From positions 2,728,001 through 2,792,000 of the forward strand of contig OZ244968.1 in the NCBI GenBank assembly GCA_965222645.1: a stretch of DNA of 64,000 nt, read 5' to 3'. Below the pieces are notes generated by a model. That model was not told the DNA's origin and searched no databases. It saw only the letters and a list, made by a program, of their open reading frames with translations. A program made the translations under genes and the position numbers. Position 1 is the stretch's first letter, and the number at the start of each line of letters is the position of its first letter. The stretch comes from JABDMH01 sp965222645. GTDB lineage: Bacteria; Bacteroidota; Bacteroidia; Chitinophagales; Saprospiraceae. This document shows positions 43,020 through 52,987 of this stretch, piece by piece.

Positions 43020-45743
43020 TTACTTAAGAGAGTTTACTGGGTTGCTGATTGCGGCAAAGTAAGTTACGCGACTTACTGTCAGAATAGCGATTATTAATAG
43101 CATTAACCCTGGAATAAGAATAAGGTCAGGACTCATATTAATGCTAAACGCATATCTGTTAAGCCAAGATCGACCAAAAATGAAGACAACCGGAATTGCA
43201 GTTATAAACGCTATCCCAACCAATTGGAGAAACTCTCTGGACAGCAGTAGCATAAGATCAGTCGTAGACGCACCAAGGATTTTGCGAACCCCAATTTCTT
43301 TTAACCGAGTTATTACTAAGTGAGATACGAGAGCAAAAAGCCCCAAACAAGCTATGAATATGGCTAGCATTGTAAAGGCTAAGAACAACTTACCAAATTG
43401 CAGATCGGCCCGATATTGGTTATTAAATTCATCATCTAGGAAGACATACTCAAAAGCATTTCCGGGATAAATCTCTTTGTAGACAGATTCGATATGGGCT
43501 ATTGATTCGGACACATTATTTGTAGAAATCTTACATGATATATTCCTGAACATTCCGTTCACCAAATGTAATACGATCGGAATATGATTGTCCCTGAGGG
43601 ATTGCCAATGAAAGTTCTTAACGACACCAGCGATTGTAACGCTAGTATTACCCCATAAAAGTGAGGTCCCGACAGCTTCCACCGGGGATCCTAACCCATA
43701 TTTATGGCAAGCCTCTTCATTTATTATCACGAATTCATCACGTGACATATCGCTATCAAAATCGGTACCAGCTATCAAATGAAGACCGTAGGTCTCTATA
43801 TAATCTAAGTCCACTGGCAAGCGTATTCCTGGACTACCAGCACTGGCAGGTTCATCGATTTTTCGGATATCATGCCGAATAAGATTGTGGATCTGTCCCG
43901 GAACAGCACCGGCACCATTTACAGATTCCACGGTATGGTGGGAAAGTGCTTCTGTTTTAAATGCCTCAAAGACCTTCTGATTATAGGACTGCACCGCACG
44001 AATTTGCGAAATGTCCGTGCCGTCTGTAACTTCAGGAGCATTCTCAATTGTCGTTGGTCCTCTTAGCACCACCACCTTCTGAAGAGTCATCCCTAATTCA
44101 GCATTTTTCATGAACATGATCTGTTTGTAAACTAAATATGTGCTTGTTATGAATAAAAGGGAAATAAGAAGTTGAAAGCCAATTAAACCTTTACGTAGTG
44201 TGATGCTCTTTCGAGCAGCTATGGCCTGTTTGCCAAGGGCATTGATTGGTTTAAATGCAGACAGAATGAATGCGGGATAAAGTCCAGAGAACAAAGTACC
44301 CACTGCGATGATACCCAGGACTAGAATCCAAAACACAGATAGCTGAAATAAAGTCCACTGCAAATGTGTCCCAATGATTTTGCTTAATAGTGGCGCCGCC
44401 ACGGCAGCCAGTCCTAATGCAAGCACCATGGCAATCAGGTTAACAATAAGTGTCTCTAACATAAATTGAACAATCAATTGTCTTCTGAAGGCACCGATGG
44501 TTTTGCGTATGCCTACCTCTTTAGCACGTTTCAGGGCACGTGCTGTTGAAAGATTTATATAATTCGCATATGCGATAAAGAGAATAAAAAAGGCAGCGAA
44601 CGAGAACAATGTAACATTGTCCCTTCGTCCCCTATTTCTGACGAAATCCGCACTTGCATATGACTCTGCACTTAAATGAATTTCAGACAAAAGCTGAAAA
44701 CGAGTTTTTTCAACGATGTTTTCGGGATTATTCCATTTAGCTTTATGTTCTGCAATCAACAAGTCCAATTTTTTGGCAATTAGGTCAAGTCTGGAAGAGT
44801 CCTCAACAACAATGTAAGTAACGAACCAGATACGAGCCCAACCGTCATACCTATTAACCGAACCGCCATTACCAAGTTCCCAGAAATTATCTAATGGCAT
44901 TAAGAATTCGAACTGCATATGACTATTGTGGGGTAGTTCTTGCAGCACTCCGGTCACTGTGTAGATGCCAGGAGATGATCCGCCGCTAATCCTGATGGTT
45001 TTCCCAATAGGGTCATCATTACCAAAGTACTTTTTGGCAGTCGGTAAGGTGACTACAATATTGAAGGCATGGTCTAAGGCCGTGCCTGCATTACCTTGGG
45101 CAAATTCAAAGTTGAATACCTCAAAAAAGTTCTTATCGACAAACAACATATCCTTTGGATCCTCAACAATAAATATATCCCTGTCATCAGGAGAAAATAC
45201 CGCACCATACTCTGCCGGGTATACGCGAGTACACTTCTGAACTTCTGATATTTGAGCAGCAATACTTTCTCCTAATCTATAGCCGTTATATGGATCCGCA
45301 CCGATATACAATCCGTTCTTTGTTTTGTCAAAGAGAAGTCGATAGGTTGTATTGGCATTTCGATGAAAATTATCGAAACTGTTCTCAAAATATACATATT
45401 GACAGATGATTAAACACACCGCAATTCCAGCAGTAAGGCCTAATATCTTTATAGCGGAAAAAGATTTATCGCGAGTGATATTTCGAAGGACGAGCGTGAG
45501 ATAATGTCTATACATGATCGTAGAATGATTTCGAAAAAGATTAAATGCACCAAAACCAAAAAGTAGATGAAATACATCAAACCAATGAATCATCTTGGCT
45601 AGTAATCGCCCCCTCCTTTTCACCCGATTTTGATAAGCTTCGCTGAGGTCGCCCAGAAGCTCTTCTGTCATAGCAGCTGGCACCAATGTTTCGAGCAGAC
45701 GAGATGCCCAGATCGGCGGCTTAAATTTATCATTGGTATCCAT
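43020..45743 (-). CDS. FtsX-like ABC transporter permease with permease-prefix domain
   Basis: The 907-residue protein from ATG 45743 has an N-terminal prefix (PPIWASRLLETLVPAAMTEE, permease prefix domain 2), then a membrane helix, a MacB-like periplasmic core and FtsX domains with two sets of C-terminal helices. Motifs: NLSTARALKRAKEVGIRKTI near the mid-protein and VITRLKEIGVRKILGAS near the end. The export substrate is unknown; MacB relatives export peptides or lipids. The PadR gene overlaps its possible upstream start, so the two are one transcript. Starting at 45782 would overlap PadR by 28 bases; the later ATG fits the prefix domain. Confidence 0.85.
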   Translation of the reverse strand: MDTNDKFKPPIWASRLLETLVPAAMTEELLGDLSEAYQNRVKRRGRLLAKMIHWFDVFHLLFGFGAFNLFRNHSTIMYRHYLTLVLRNITRDKSFSAIKILGLTAGIAVCLIICQYVYFENSFDNFHRNANTTYRLLFDKTKNGLYIGADPYNGYRLGESIAAQISEVQKCTRVYPAEYGAVFSPDDRDIFIVEDPKDMLFVDKNFFEVFNFEFAQGNAGTALDHAFNIVVTLPTAKKYFGNDDPIGKTIRISGGSSPGIYTVTGVLQELPHNSHMQFEFLMPLDNFWELGNGGSVNRYDGWARIWFVTYIVVEDSSRLDLIAKKLDLLIAEHKAKWNNPENIVEKTRFQLLSEIHLSAESYASADFVRNRGRRDNVTLFSFAAFFILFIAYANYINLSTARALKRAKEVGIRKTIGAFRRQLIVQFMLETLIVNLIAMVLALGLAAVAAPLLSKIIGTHLQWTLFQLSVFWILVLGIIAVGTLFSGLYPAFILSAFKPINALGKQAIAARKSITLRKGLIGFQLLISLLFITSTYLVYKQIMFMKNAELGMTLQKVVVLRGPTTIENAPEVTDGTDISQIRAVQSYNQKVFEAFKTEALSHHTVESVNGAGAVPGQIHNLIRHDIRKIDEPASAGSPGIRLPVDLDYIETYGLHLIAGTDFDSDMSRDEFVIINEEACHKYGLGSPVEAVGTSLLWGNTSVTIAGVVKNFHWQSLRDNHIPIVLHLVNGMFRNISCKISTNNVSESIAHIESVYKEIYPGNAFEYVFLDDEFNNQYRADLQFGKLFLAFTMLAIFIACLGLFALVSHLVITRLKEIGVRKILGASTTDLMLLLSREFLQLVGIAFITAIPVVFIFGRSWLNRYAFSINMSPDLILIPGLMLLIIAILTVSRVTYFAAISNPVNSLK

Positions 45744-45754
45744 TTGTTGGCATA

Positions 45755-46075
45755 TTAGCTGAGTTGCGGAATAAGCTTCCACATCTTGCGGCGTACATCT
45801 TGCGCAGCACGAAGTTTGTCCAAGCCAGATGATGTGATTTCGAAAAATCGTTTACGCCTTCCTCCTCGTTTAGCCGTTCTACCACCGACACTTGAGTTCA
45901 AAAAACCTTTGTCTTGCAATCGATAAAGCGTAATATGTACTGCACCTAGTAAAATGACACGTCCAGTGTGTTTTTCCAATTCATTCTTCACTGAGATACC
46001 ATATGCTTTTCCGTTAAGGACACAAACAGCAAGCAACACCAATTCTTCGAATTCCCCTAGTCCTTTATTCTTCAT
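45755..46075 (-). CDS. PadR family transcriptional regulator
   Basis: This 106-residue winged-helix repressor starts MKNKGLGEFEELVLLAVCVL and has the family motif AYGISVKNELEKHTGRVILL followed by ITLYRLQDKGFL and a C-terminal basic wing. It lies 11 bp before the FtsX permease it is likely to control. A palindrome, TATACAATGTATA, stands 5 bp before its own start codon, which fits autoregulation. Confidence 0.9.
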   Translation of the reverse strand: MKNKGLGEFEELVLLAVCVLNGKAYGISVKNELEKHTGRVILLGAVHITLYRLQDKGFLNSSVGGRTAKRGGRRKRFFEITSSGLDKLRAAQDVRRKMWKLIPQLS

Positions 46076-46079
46076 TAGT

Positions 46080-46092
46080 TATACAATGTATA
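46080..46092. promoter_or_regulatory. Probable PadR operator
   Basis: TATACAATGTATA is a perfect inverted repeat of TATACA around a central A, 5-17 bp upstream of the padR start codon. Known PadR operators are palindromes with ATGTA/TACAT-like half-sites, so binding by the gene's own product is plausible. Confidence 0.55.
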
Positions 46093-46185
46093 ATAAAAAT
46101 TACGAAATACCAAGAAGTTGCAATGTTTGATGTTGCAGCCTATACGACATGATGTTAAGTGGCCCTTGGCAAGATGTGATCAGGC

Positions 46186-47733
46186 TTACCTCGTAGTCTT
46201 ACCCGCAGTCACTCCGGGCCAATCATCTGTGCGGAAGGGAGTCATAGGCAATCCATCCCTGCTATACATGTTGCACACCGGATTATTCGCCCACGCATAA
46301 CGCACTGCCACCGGATCTTGTACCTTATCACTCCAAACTTCAACCTGATTGGAACTAATGATTTTTGCTTGCGCCCAAACAAATTGTTGATCATCACCTG
46401 AAATACTAAATCCCCTTGCTTCCCTGGTATCAAATGTATAAAGTCCCTGCCCAACGTGATTAAATGTTAGGACGATCTTATTGTCATCCTTCGACATGGA
46501 TTGATAAGTTGGACTCCTGTACAAAATATCCTTATGGTAATCCCGCCCCAATGCCCAGCGGGCCAGTCTATTGGCAACCGTCTGCTTGTTCCTCGGGTGA
46601 ATGTCCCTGCCCTCGCCCACATCGATGATCACTGCTTCTCCTACATTGCTCAGGTGATCCATAGTCATGGTTTGGGCTTCGCGCAACTCTGCCCAATTGC
46701 TATCTCCGGGTTTATCCGTTTCGGATTGGAAATCTGCCAATTGCACATAGTAAAAGGGAAAGTCACCCTGATCCCATTCCTCGCGCCAGTGATCAATCAT
46801 CAATGGGAACAGATCCCGGTATTGGTACGCCCTGGATGCGTTTGACTCACCCTGATACCAGATAACTCCTTTGATGCCATATCCTATGGTAGGATGCAAC
46901 ACGCCGTTATAGATGTTGGCTGGCCGATGATTGCCCGTCATCAAGTTTCCTGGCTGTCGTGGTCTCGGGCCTTCTCGTTCGGTCGCATCTTGGGACTCCC
47001 AGGCATCAACTCTTTTTTTCCAATCTTCCAGCAGGGTTTCGTAATCATAGTCGGATTCTGTGTCCTTCCAATACTTCATCAGTTCATCAAATCTTCCATC
47101 GTTTTCCAGCACATCTCTTTTTATCCAGGCCTCAGCTGCTGATCCTCCCCAGGCATTATCGATCAGACCGATAGGTACATCCAAGGCCTGATGCAAACGA
47201 CGGCCAAAAAAATAACCTACTGCAGAAAAGTCCTTGACTGTTTCAGGACTGCATAAGCTCCACTCCCCTTCAAAATCATCTTGTGCGTTCTGTGTGCCGA
47301 CCCTCGGTACTGAAATCAATCGAATATTTGGATAATTCGCGGTAAGCAGTTCCAACTCGGCGCTATTGCTGTTATTCACGGTCCAGGCCATGTTGGATTG
47401 ACCAGAACAGATCCAAACCTCACCCACCAATACATCGTCAAAAAAGAACTGAGACTTATCCCCTTCTATTTGCATGCGGTAAGGTCCTCCAGCCGGAATC
47501 GGACGTAGTTTGATCTTCCAGTGTCCCTTTTGATCTGCTGACGTTGTATGACTTTGTCCAAATATTCTGATGGTCACTGTTTCATTGGCATTTGCCCAGC
47601 CCCACACAGTGTTTGATTGCTTTTGTTGTAATACCATATGATCGCCAAAAATCGATGGGAGTCTTAACTGGGAAAAAATCGGAGTAGAGAATAACAGGAA
47701 TAAGGCAGAGAGGAGAAAATTAAAACTGGACAT
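46186..47733 (-). CDS. Sialate O-acetylesterase (second copy)
   Basis: The 515-residue secreted esterase has a signal peptide (FLLSALFLLFSTPIFSQ) and a SASA domain with GQSNM (residues 111-115, nucleophile Ser) and DIHPRNKQTVAN near the C terminus. It is 190 residues shorter than the gene at 24520 because it lacks the discoidin-like tail. The shared order of IWYQGESN, REAQTMTMDHL and DIHPRN in both proteins shows they are close homologues. There is no linked glycoside operon. Confidence 0.82.
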   Translation of the reverse strand: MSSFNFLLSALFLLFSTPIFSQLRLPSIFGDHMVLQQKQSNTVWGWANANETVTIRIFGQSHTTSADQKGHWKIKLRPIPAGGPYRMQIEGDKSQFFFDDVLVGEVWICSGQSNMAWTVNNSNSAELELLTANYPNIRLISVPRVGTQNAQDDFEGEWSLCSPETVKDFSAVGYFFGRRLHQALDVPIGLIDNAWGGSAAEAWIKRDVLENDGRFDELMKYWKDTESDYDYETLLEDWKKRVDAWESQDATEREGPRPRQPGNLMTGNHRPANIYNGVLHPTIGYGIKGVIWYQGESNASRAYQYRDLFPLMIDHWREEWDQGDFPFYYVQLADFQSETDKPGDSNWAELREAQTMTMDHLSNVGEAVIIDVGEGRDIHPRNKQTVANRLARWALGRDYHKDILYRSPTYQSMSKDDNKIVLTFNHVGQGLYTFDTREARGFSISGDDQQFVWAQAKIISSNQVEVWSDKVQDPVAVRYAWANNPVCNMYSRDGLPMTPFRTDDWPGVTAGKTTR

Positions 47734-47899
47734 ATTTACTGGTCTTAAAATTGAAACTATTCTAATGTAGTTATTTTATTGAATTTTTTACCGAACCTCA
47801 AAGTATAACAGTTTTTTCAGCCAAACCCCTCTATGTTTTGTTCAATTTGGAGACACCATCCCATAAGTTCTCTCTTCATGGGGAATATTCTCCATATTC

Positions 47900-48928
47900 C
47901 TATCTCTTGACTGACAGATGATCTTTCCAGTCCTTGTCTTCGATAATTTCATAAAAAGACTCCAAATAATCAATGAGATCCATTCTGGAATCTTCAGGCA
48001 GAAGTTCAAAATCTTTGATCATTGATATTGCAGTCCCTTTCTTTGAAATAAAAGACGCTCGTACTTCGTCAAAATCATCGTCCCTCTGTCCCCGATATTG
48101 CCAGTACCGTTGTCGCACATTGTCGATTGGGAAAGATGGATACGGTTTTGCATAGGTCGTATTGACGAATCCCGAAAAATCAAAATCATACGGTACCGGA
48201 ACCGTGCTGCTTGAGGCATTAGACCACAAACGGATATTATGCCTCCTGGACAAATTCCAATCTGTATTGCCGATCATATACTGAAACAAAACCATGGTCT
48301 GGTATTGCTTTTGGTGGATCACTTTGACAGGTTGGTCAGTTTTGAGCACACTGCCTCCCAGTCGATTAGCCATTTCTTCATCCTCCTCAATTAAAAATGC
48401 GGGGTTCTTAACAACTGAATCCCCAAGATTGTATTTAATTTTCAGAAGATGGACTTTAAAACTGTAGTCACTATATAAATTATACAGTCGATAGGTGAGA
48501 TATTCCCGGTATAAATAATCGATTCCGGCATTTCCGGGGAGACAATGTGTCACCAATTTATATTTGAAGGGCTTTGACCAGTGTTTCTTTGCCTCTTTCT
48601 TATTTATTTTGAGACGCAATGGCGGGAATGAGCAATATTCTTTCCGCGTGACTCCCCTCGCAGAAATTTCTGCAGGAATATATTCAGTGTCGATAAAAAT
48701 TTCCCCTGTCACATATCCCTCCTCATCTTTTAGGACGAGGACACTATCTAAATTAAAATGAAGTGTGAGCGAGTCGATTCCCATTGAGTCCAGATATTGG
48801 AAAAAAGTGATCCTCTGCTTTAGGGTCTCCTCTCTCGATCTGCAGGAAAATAATATCGAAAAAAATCCAAAACAAATGAGAACCCACAGAGGTGAAATGT
48901 GGGTAAGTGCGGTCCTTCGGATTTTCAT
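47900..48928 (-). CDS. CotH/HipA-like kinase-fold lipoprotein
   Basis: The 342-residue protein has a lipobox (FFSILFSC, Cys at about residue 29), so it is anchored to a membrane. The mid part has VLFQYMIGNTDWNLSRRHNI followed by VPVPYDFDFSG, resembling the catalytic loop and metal-binding D-F-D of CotH- or HipA-type kinase folds. If so it could phosphorylate a cell-surface protein. This is a motif-level inference; the family is not certain. An isolated gene with no operon partner. Confidence 0.5.
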   Translation of the reverse strand: MKIRRTALTHISPLWVLICFGFFSILFSCRSREETLKQRITFFQYLDSMGIDSLTLHFNLDSVLVLKDEEGYVTGEIFIDTEYIPAEISARGVTRKEYCSFPPLRLKINKKEAKKHWSKPFKYKLVTHCLPGNAGIDYLYREYLTYRLYNLYSDYSFKVHLLKIKYNLGDSVVKNPAFLIEEDEEMANRLGGSVLKTDQPVKVIHQKQYQTMVLFQYMIGNTDWNLSRRHNIRLWSNASSSTVPVPYDFDFSGFVNTTYAKPYPSFPIDNVRQRYWQYRGQRDDDFDEVRASFISKKGTAISMIKDFELLPEDSRMDLIDYLESFYEIIEDKDWKDHLSVKR

Positions 48929-49006
48929 TTGATTTTGAGCAGGAGTATCGTTTGTACTTTAAAAATCTAGATAAAGGTTATATCTTAAAAATCAGAATGA
49001 ATCCTT

Positions 49007-49894
49007 CTACATCAATTTCTCTTTAAAAAAATCAATCGTGCGGGACCAAGCCAGTTTAGCATCCTCCTCATCATAGCGACCTGTAGTGTCGTTGTGGAAA
49101 CCATGATTGGCCCCTTCATAGATAAATGCCTGGTATTCTTTTCCATGGGCTTTTAGGGCTGCTTCGTAGGCCGGCCAGCCTTCGTTTACACGTTTGTCTA
49201 ACTCCCCAAAATGAAGGAGCAAGGGTGCCTGGATATCAGGAACAAACTCTGCTGCAGGTTGTCCTCCGTAAAAGGGAACAGCCGCAGCAAGATCTGCCAC
49301 TTTTACTGCCATCATATTGGAAATCCATCCACCAAAGCAAAAACCAACCACACCTACCCTACCCGTACATTCTGAATGCTCCCTTAAATAGTCGAAAGCT
49401 GCAATGAAATCTTCCAGCATTTCGCCACGGTCCCGTTTGCGCTGGAGGGTCCTTCCATCATCGTCATTGCCTGGATACCCTCCCAGTGGAGTTAAAGCAT
49501 CTGGTGCCAGCGATATAAACCCGGCAAGGGCAGCTCTTCGGCCCACATCAGCAATATGAGGATTCAAACCGCGATTTTCATGCACTACGACTATGCCTGG
49601 CAATTTAACCTCAGCGTCAACAGGTCTTGATAGTTGTCCCCTTATCGTGCCTCCTCCTTTTTCGGATTTATACTCGATCATCTCGGTTTTAAGTCTTGGA
49701 TCATCCTCAGCAATCTGAATTTTATCCTGGTAGTTCGGCATGACCGCACTCAGTAAGCTCAGCATAGTGACACCACCCACAGCATAGGTGGAAAGTCTAT
49801 CCATAAACTGACGGCGAGTCAGCCGGTTATGCGCATAATCATCGTATAGGTCAAAGACCTCCTGTTTGATTTCAAGCTTCTCTTCCTTTTTCAT
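49007..49894 (-). CDS. Dienelactone hydrolase family protein
   Basis: The 295-residue alpha/beta hydrolase has a Tat-like N terminus (LTRRQFMDRLSTYAVGGVTM, about residues 24-43), then LPGIVVVHENRGLNPHI (oxyanion), VGVVGFCFGGWISNM (Cys nucleophile elbow, G-x-C-x-G-G), Asp in HFGELDKRV and His in GANHGFHN. It hydrolyses ester or lactone bonds; the substrate is unknown. Length is a little longer than dienelactone hydrolase because of the exported N terminus. Confidence 0.85.
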   Translation of the reverse strand: MKKEEKLEIKQEVFDLYDDYAHNRLTRRQFMDRLSTYAVGGVTMLSLLSAVMPNYQDKIQIAEDDPRLKTEMIEYKSEKGGGTIRGQLSRPVDAEVKLPGIVVVHENRGLNPHIADVGRRAALAGFISLAPDALTPLGGYPGNDDDGRTLQRKRDRGEMLEDFIAAFDYLREHSECTGRVGVVGFCFGGWISNMMAVKVADLAAAVPFYGGQPAAEFVPDIQAPLLLHFGELDKRVNEGWPAYEAALKAHGKEYQAFIYEGANHGFHNDTTGRYDEEDAKLAWSRTIDFFKEKLM

Positions 49895-50230
49895 TGCTAT
49901 ATTTATATTTCGTGGACAAATCCATTTTCATACAAGATATACAAAAATTCCGCGTCGCTTCATTGGGGAAGACACTATATTTACCGATGCAACCATTTAT
50001 GGTGTTAGTGAATTTACTACAACAGTCTACAAATTAGGTACAATTCGTGCATCACTGAAAAAAGTGTCATATGAGAAACCGGCAAAACAATAGGGTGACT
50101 TCACAGGTTGACATGGAAAAATGAATGAGAGGATCGTATTTTTATCATTGACACATTTTAGAATCAAAGAAATCGCATTTGTGAATATGATTGTGGTATT
50201 AAAGTCACGTTATCAAAGTTGAAAATAACC
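49895..50230. other. Gene-free divergent region
   Basis: Intergenic region between the dienelactone hydrolase and the TonB receptor. A plus-strand frame reading FTDATIYGVSEFTTTVYKLG has no start or homologue. No promoter box matches TAnnTTTG exactly. Confidence 0.35.
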
Positions 50231-52621
50231 ATGAAAATACTCATGTGGGTCTCGAAAGGAATGAGGTTTCTGTGTCTTTTGACGATATCTGCCTCGATGT
50301 GGGCACAGGATTCCGATATTCAATTGGAGGGTAGGGTCGTCGACAGCCAGAGTCATTCCCCTATCGAATTTGCCACTGCCGTCGTTGTGAATGCTGATGA
50401 TAATACGGTCTTATCCGGTACTACTACAGACAAAAATGGAAAATTTAGTTTGACCTCTGGTGTAAAGCAATTTCGGATAGAGATCAGTTTTATTGGCTTT
50501 GAGACAAAACGCATCGAAGATTTTGAGTTGACAGGTGATCGCATCAATTTTGGCACCATAGAACTTGTAGAAAATAGTGAAACCCTGGATGAGGTTGTAG
50601 TTCGTGCTGAAAAATCACAAACTGAATTTAAGCTCGACAAAAGAGTATTTAATGTGGGGAAAGATCTTAGCTCCACTGGAGCCAGTGCCTTGGAAGTACT
50701 AAATAATGTCCCTTCTGTCAATGTCAATATCGAGGGAGAAATCACCTTGCGTGGCAGCCAGGGGGTGCAAATCCTCATCAATGGAAAACCTTCTGTCATT
50801 GCCAGTGAGCAAGGAAATACCCTCGGCACCATTACGGCAGATATGATCGAAAAGATCGAGGTGATCACAAATCCCTCAGCTAAGTATGATGCGGAAGGCA
50901 CCTCGGGTATCATCAATATCATAATAAAAAAGGAAGAACGCAAAGGCATAAACGGATCTGCGACAGTCAATGTGGGAGCTCCTCACAATCACAGTGTGGG
51001 ACTAAGCCTCAACCAACGAACCGAAAAATTTAACCTGTTTACACAATTGGGGGTTGGCTATCGAGAATTACCCAGCACTACAGAAGTAAGGAACCGTGAT
51101 CTCATAAAGAATTCTTCCATAGTCTCGTTGGGAAAAGAATATAGAAATGAGACGTTTTACAATGCCGTACTAGGGACGGATTACCACATAAATGAATTTA
51201 ATGTAATGACTCTATCCGGTCATTTTGCGTATGAGGTAGAAGATCAACCTTCATTAATAAACTATGATCTTCGGGACGTACACAATCAGACCACTTCGAG
51301 CTGGAGACGAAATGAAATTACCGAAGCAACTAATCCCAAATACAGATATGAGTTTCAGTACAAAAAAAGTTATCCCGATAATGAGGATCATATGTTGTTA
51401 TTCAGTGCGCTGGGAAATTTGTTTGCCAAAGATCAATCTTCAGTATTTGATAGTCAAACTACCCAGGGAAGTGAAATCGGGGGGATGCAACAAACAAGAA
51501 CCAATTTTAAGGAAAAAGAACACACTTTTAAATTGGATTACACAAAACCATTTGCAAAGTATTTGACTGTTGAAACCGGTGCTCAGTATGTGATTAACGA
51601 TGTGAGCAACGACTATGCTGTAAACGATTTAGTCGATGGAATTTGGCAAAATGATCCAAATCTCACCAACATCTTTGAGTATGATCAGAAAGTATTGGGT
51701 CTATATACCACTGGCGCATATGAAGGTGATAAATGGGGCGTAAAACTGGGCCTTAGATTGGAAAACACCGATTTGCACACATTGCTTATCAATACCGATA
51801 AAGACAATAATCAGAAGTACACAAATTTCTTCCCAACATTTCACACCTCATACAAACTCAACGAAAAGTTTTCGCTGCAAGCAGGATATTCCAGAAGAAT
51901 TTTTAGACCGCGACTTTGGGATCTCAACCCCTTTTTTAATATCAGAAATACTTTTAGCATCAGAACAGGAAATCCCGAACTACTTCCTGAATACACCGAT
52001 TCCTATGAAATAATGAGTATTTATATTTTGGGAAAAACCTCAATGAATTTTGGAGTATATCACCGCTATACGACTGATGTTGTAGAACGTGTCTCTACTT
52101 TTGAAAATAACGTACGGACTACAAAACCCGTAAACCTGGGAACCAACAGGGCGACGGGAGCCGAATTTAATGCCAAATATGTTCCCAATAAATGGCTTAC
52201 AATTAATGGCGATATAAATTATAATTACTTCAGTCGAAAAGGGAATTTAAATACCACCTCATTTGATTTTGACGCCAATCAATGGTCAGGGAAGTTAACT
52301 TCCAAATTTAAATTGCCAGCTGATATTGACCTGGAGGCAACTGGCCACTACCAGTCAAAATACCAGACTGTGCAGGCCGAATTATCCGATAATTTATTTC
52401 TGGATTTGGGATTGCGAAAAAAAATCCTCAAGGGGCGAGGTGTTTTCAATCTTAGCGTCCGGGACTTATTTGCTTCCAGAGTAAGAGAAAGCACTATTAC
52501 CCAGGAGGAATTTTACCTTTTTAGCCGGCAACAAAGAGGCAGGTTTGTCACTTTCGGATTCAGCTATGGTTTTGGAAAGGGAGAGGCAATGGAATTTTCT
52601 GGTCAGAAGAGAAGACATTGA
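50231..52621 (+). CDS. TonB-dependent outer-membrane receptor
   Basis: From ATG 50231 the protein is 796 residues: a signal peptide (LCLLTISASMWAQ), a carboxypeptidase-regulatory-like domain (IQLEGRVVDSQSHSPIEFAT, about residues 24-100), a TonB plug (about 120-230) and an outer-membrane beta-barrel of the OMP_b-brl_3 type, ending GFGKGEAMEFSGQKRRH. It would import a large substrate with ExbBD/TonB energy. No SusD-like partner follows, so it is not a typical polysaccharide pair; the substrate is unknown. A TTG 12 bp upstream is a less likely start. Confidence 0.85.
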   Translation: MKILMWVSKGMRFLCLLTISASMWAQDSDIQLEGRVVDSQSHSPIEFATAVVVNADDNTVLSGTTTDKNGKFSLTSGVKQFRIEISFIGFETKRIEDFELTGDRINFGTIELVENSETLDEVVVRAEKSQTEFKLDKRVFNVGKDLSSTGASALEVLNNVPSVNVNIEGEITLRGSQGVQILINGKPSVIASEQGNTLGTITADMIEKIEVITNPSAKYDAEGTSGIINIIIKKEERKGINGSATVNVGAPHNHSVGLSLNQRTEKFNLFTQLGVGYRELPSTTEVRNRDLIKNSSIVSLGKEYRNETFYNAVLGTDYHINEFNVMTLSGHFAYEVEDQPSLINYDLRDVHNQTTSSWRRNEITEATNPKYRYEFQYKKSYPDNEDHMLLFSALGNLFAKDQSSVFDSQTTQGSEIGGMQQTRTNFKEKEHTFKLDYTKPFAKYLTVETGAQYVINDVSNDYAVNDLVDGIWQNDPNLTNIFEYDQKVLGLYTTGAYEGDKWGVKLGLRLENTDLHTLLINTDKDNNQKYTNFFPTFHTSYKLNEKFSLQAGYSRRIFRPRLWDLNPFFNIRNTFSIRTGNPELLPEYTDSYEIMSIYILGKTSMNFGVYHRYTTDVVERVSTFENNVRTTKPVNLGTNRATGAEFNAKYVPNKWLTINGDINYNYFSRKGNLNTTSFDFDANQWSGKLTSKFKLPADIDLEATGHYQSKYQTVQAELSDNLFLDLGLRKKILKGRGVFNLSVRDLFASRVRESTITQEEFYLFSRQQRGRFVTFGFSYGFGKGEAMEFSGQKRRH

Positions 52622-52622
52622 T

Positions 52623-52890
52623 TTAGATAGGTTGAAAACCTTTAGACGCATAACTCTTGATCCATGATGCCCATTCCTTTTGGAGGCGAGCAATTTTCGC
52701 CAAATCATTGAATTGAGGAACAAAAGAATTGTGCATTGATACCTGCCTGTAGCTCAGCTGGCTGGCTGGGCCAGATGGAGGCATCGTCATACTGATTCGC
52801 TGGCCCATTTTTCAGATCATTTGCACGAAAGCTAATAGACGTGTAACTTCGTAGGCTAATTTGCATGCATCTCCATAGACTAATTAGCAT
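52623..52890 (-). pseudogene. Frameshifted gene fragment, function unknown
   Basis: Two minus-strand frames overlap at 52705-52808: one has FRANDLKNGPANQYDDASIW and PSQPAELQAG, the other FVPQFNDLAKIARLQKEWAS and KSYASKGFQPI at the end. Together they read like the C-terminal third of a protein broken by a frameshift. No start codon is in reach and no family is recognised. Confidence 0.35.
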
Positions 52891-52987
52891 ACATAGAAAT
52901 AAGTCAAAAAATAGGAAATGGCAGATCTAAAATGGGCTGGCACATTGCCGGAAACATTTTTCACGGATGGCTTGCGATATTATATCC

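Noticed and set aside
49866..50093. 75-codon plus-strand frame before the TonB receptor
   Set aside because: Starts inside the dienelactone hydrolase gene on the other strand, with no homologue.
52744..52766. tRNA-like D-arm sequence CTGTAGCTCAGCTGGCTGG
   Set aside because: No anticodon or T arm follows; no cloverleaf can be built.
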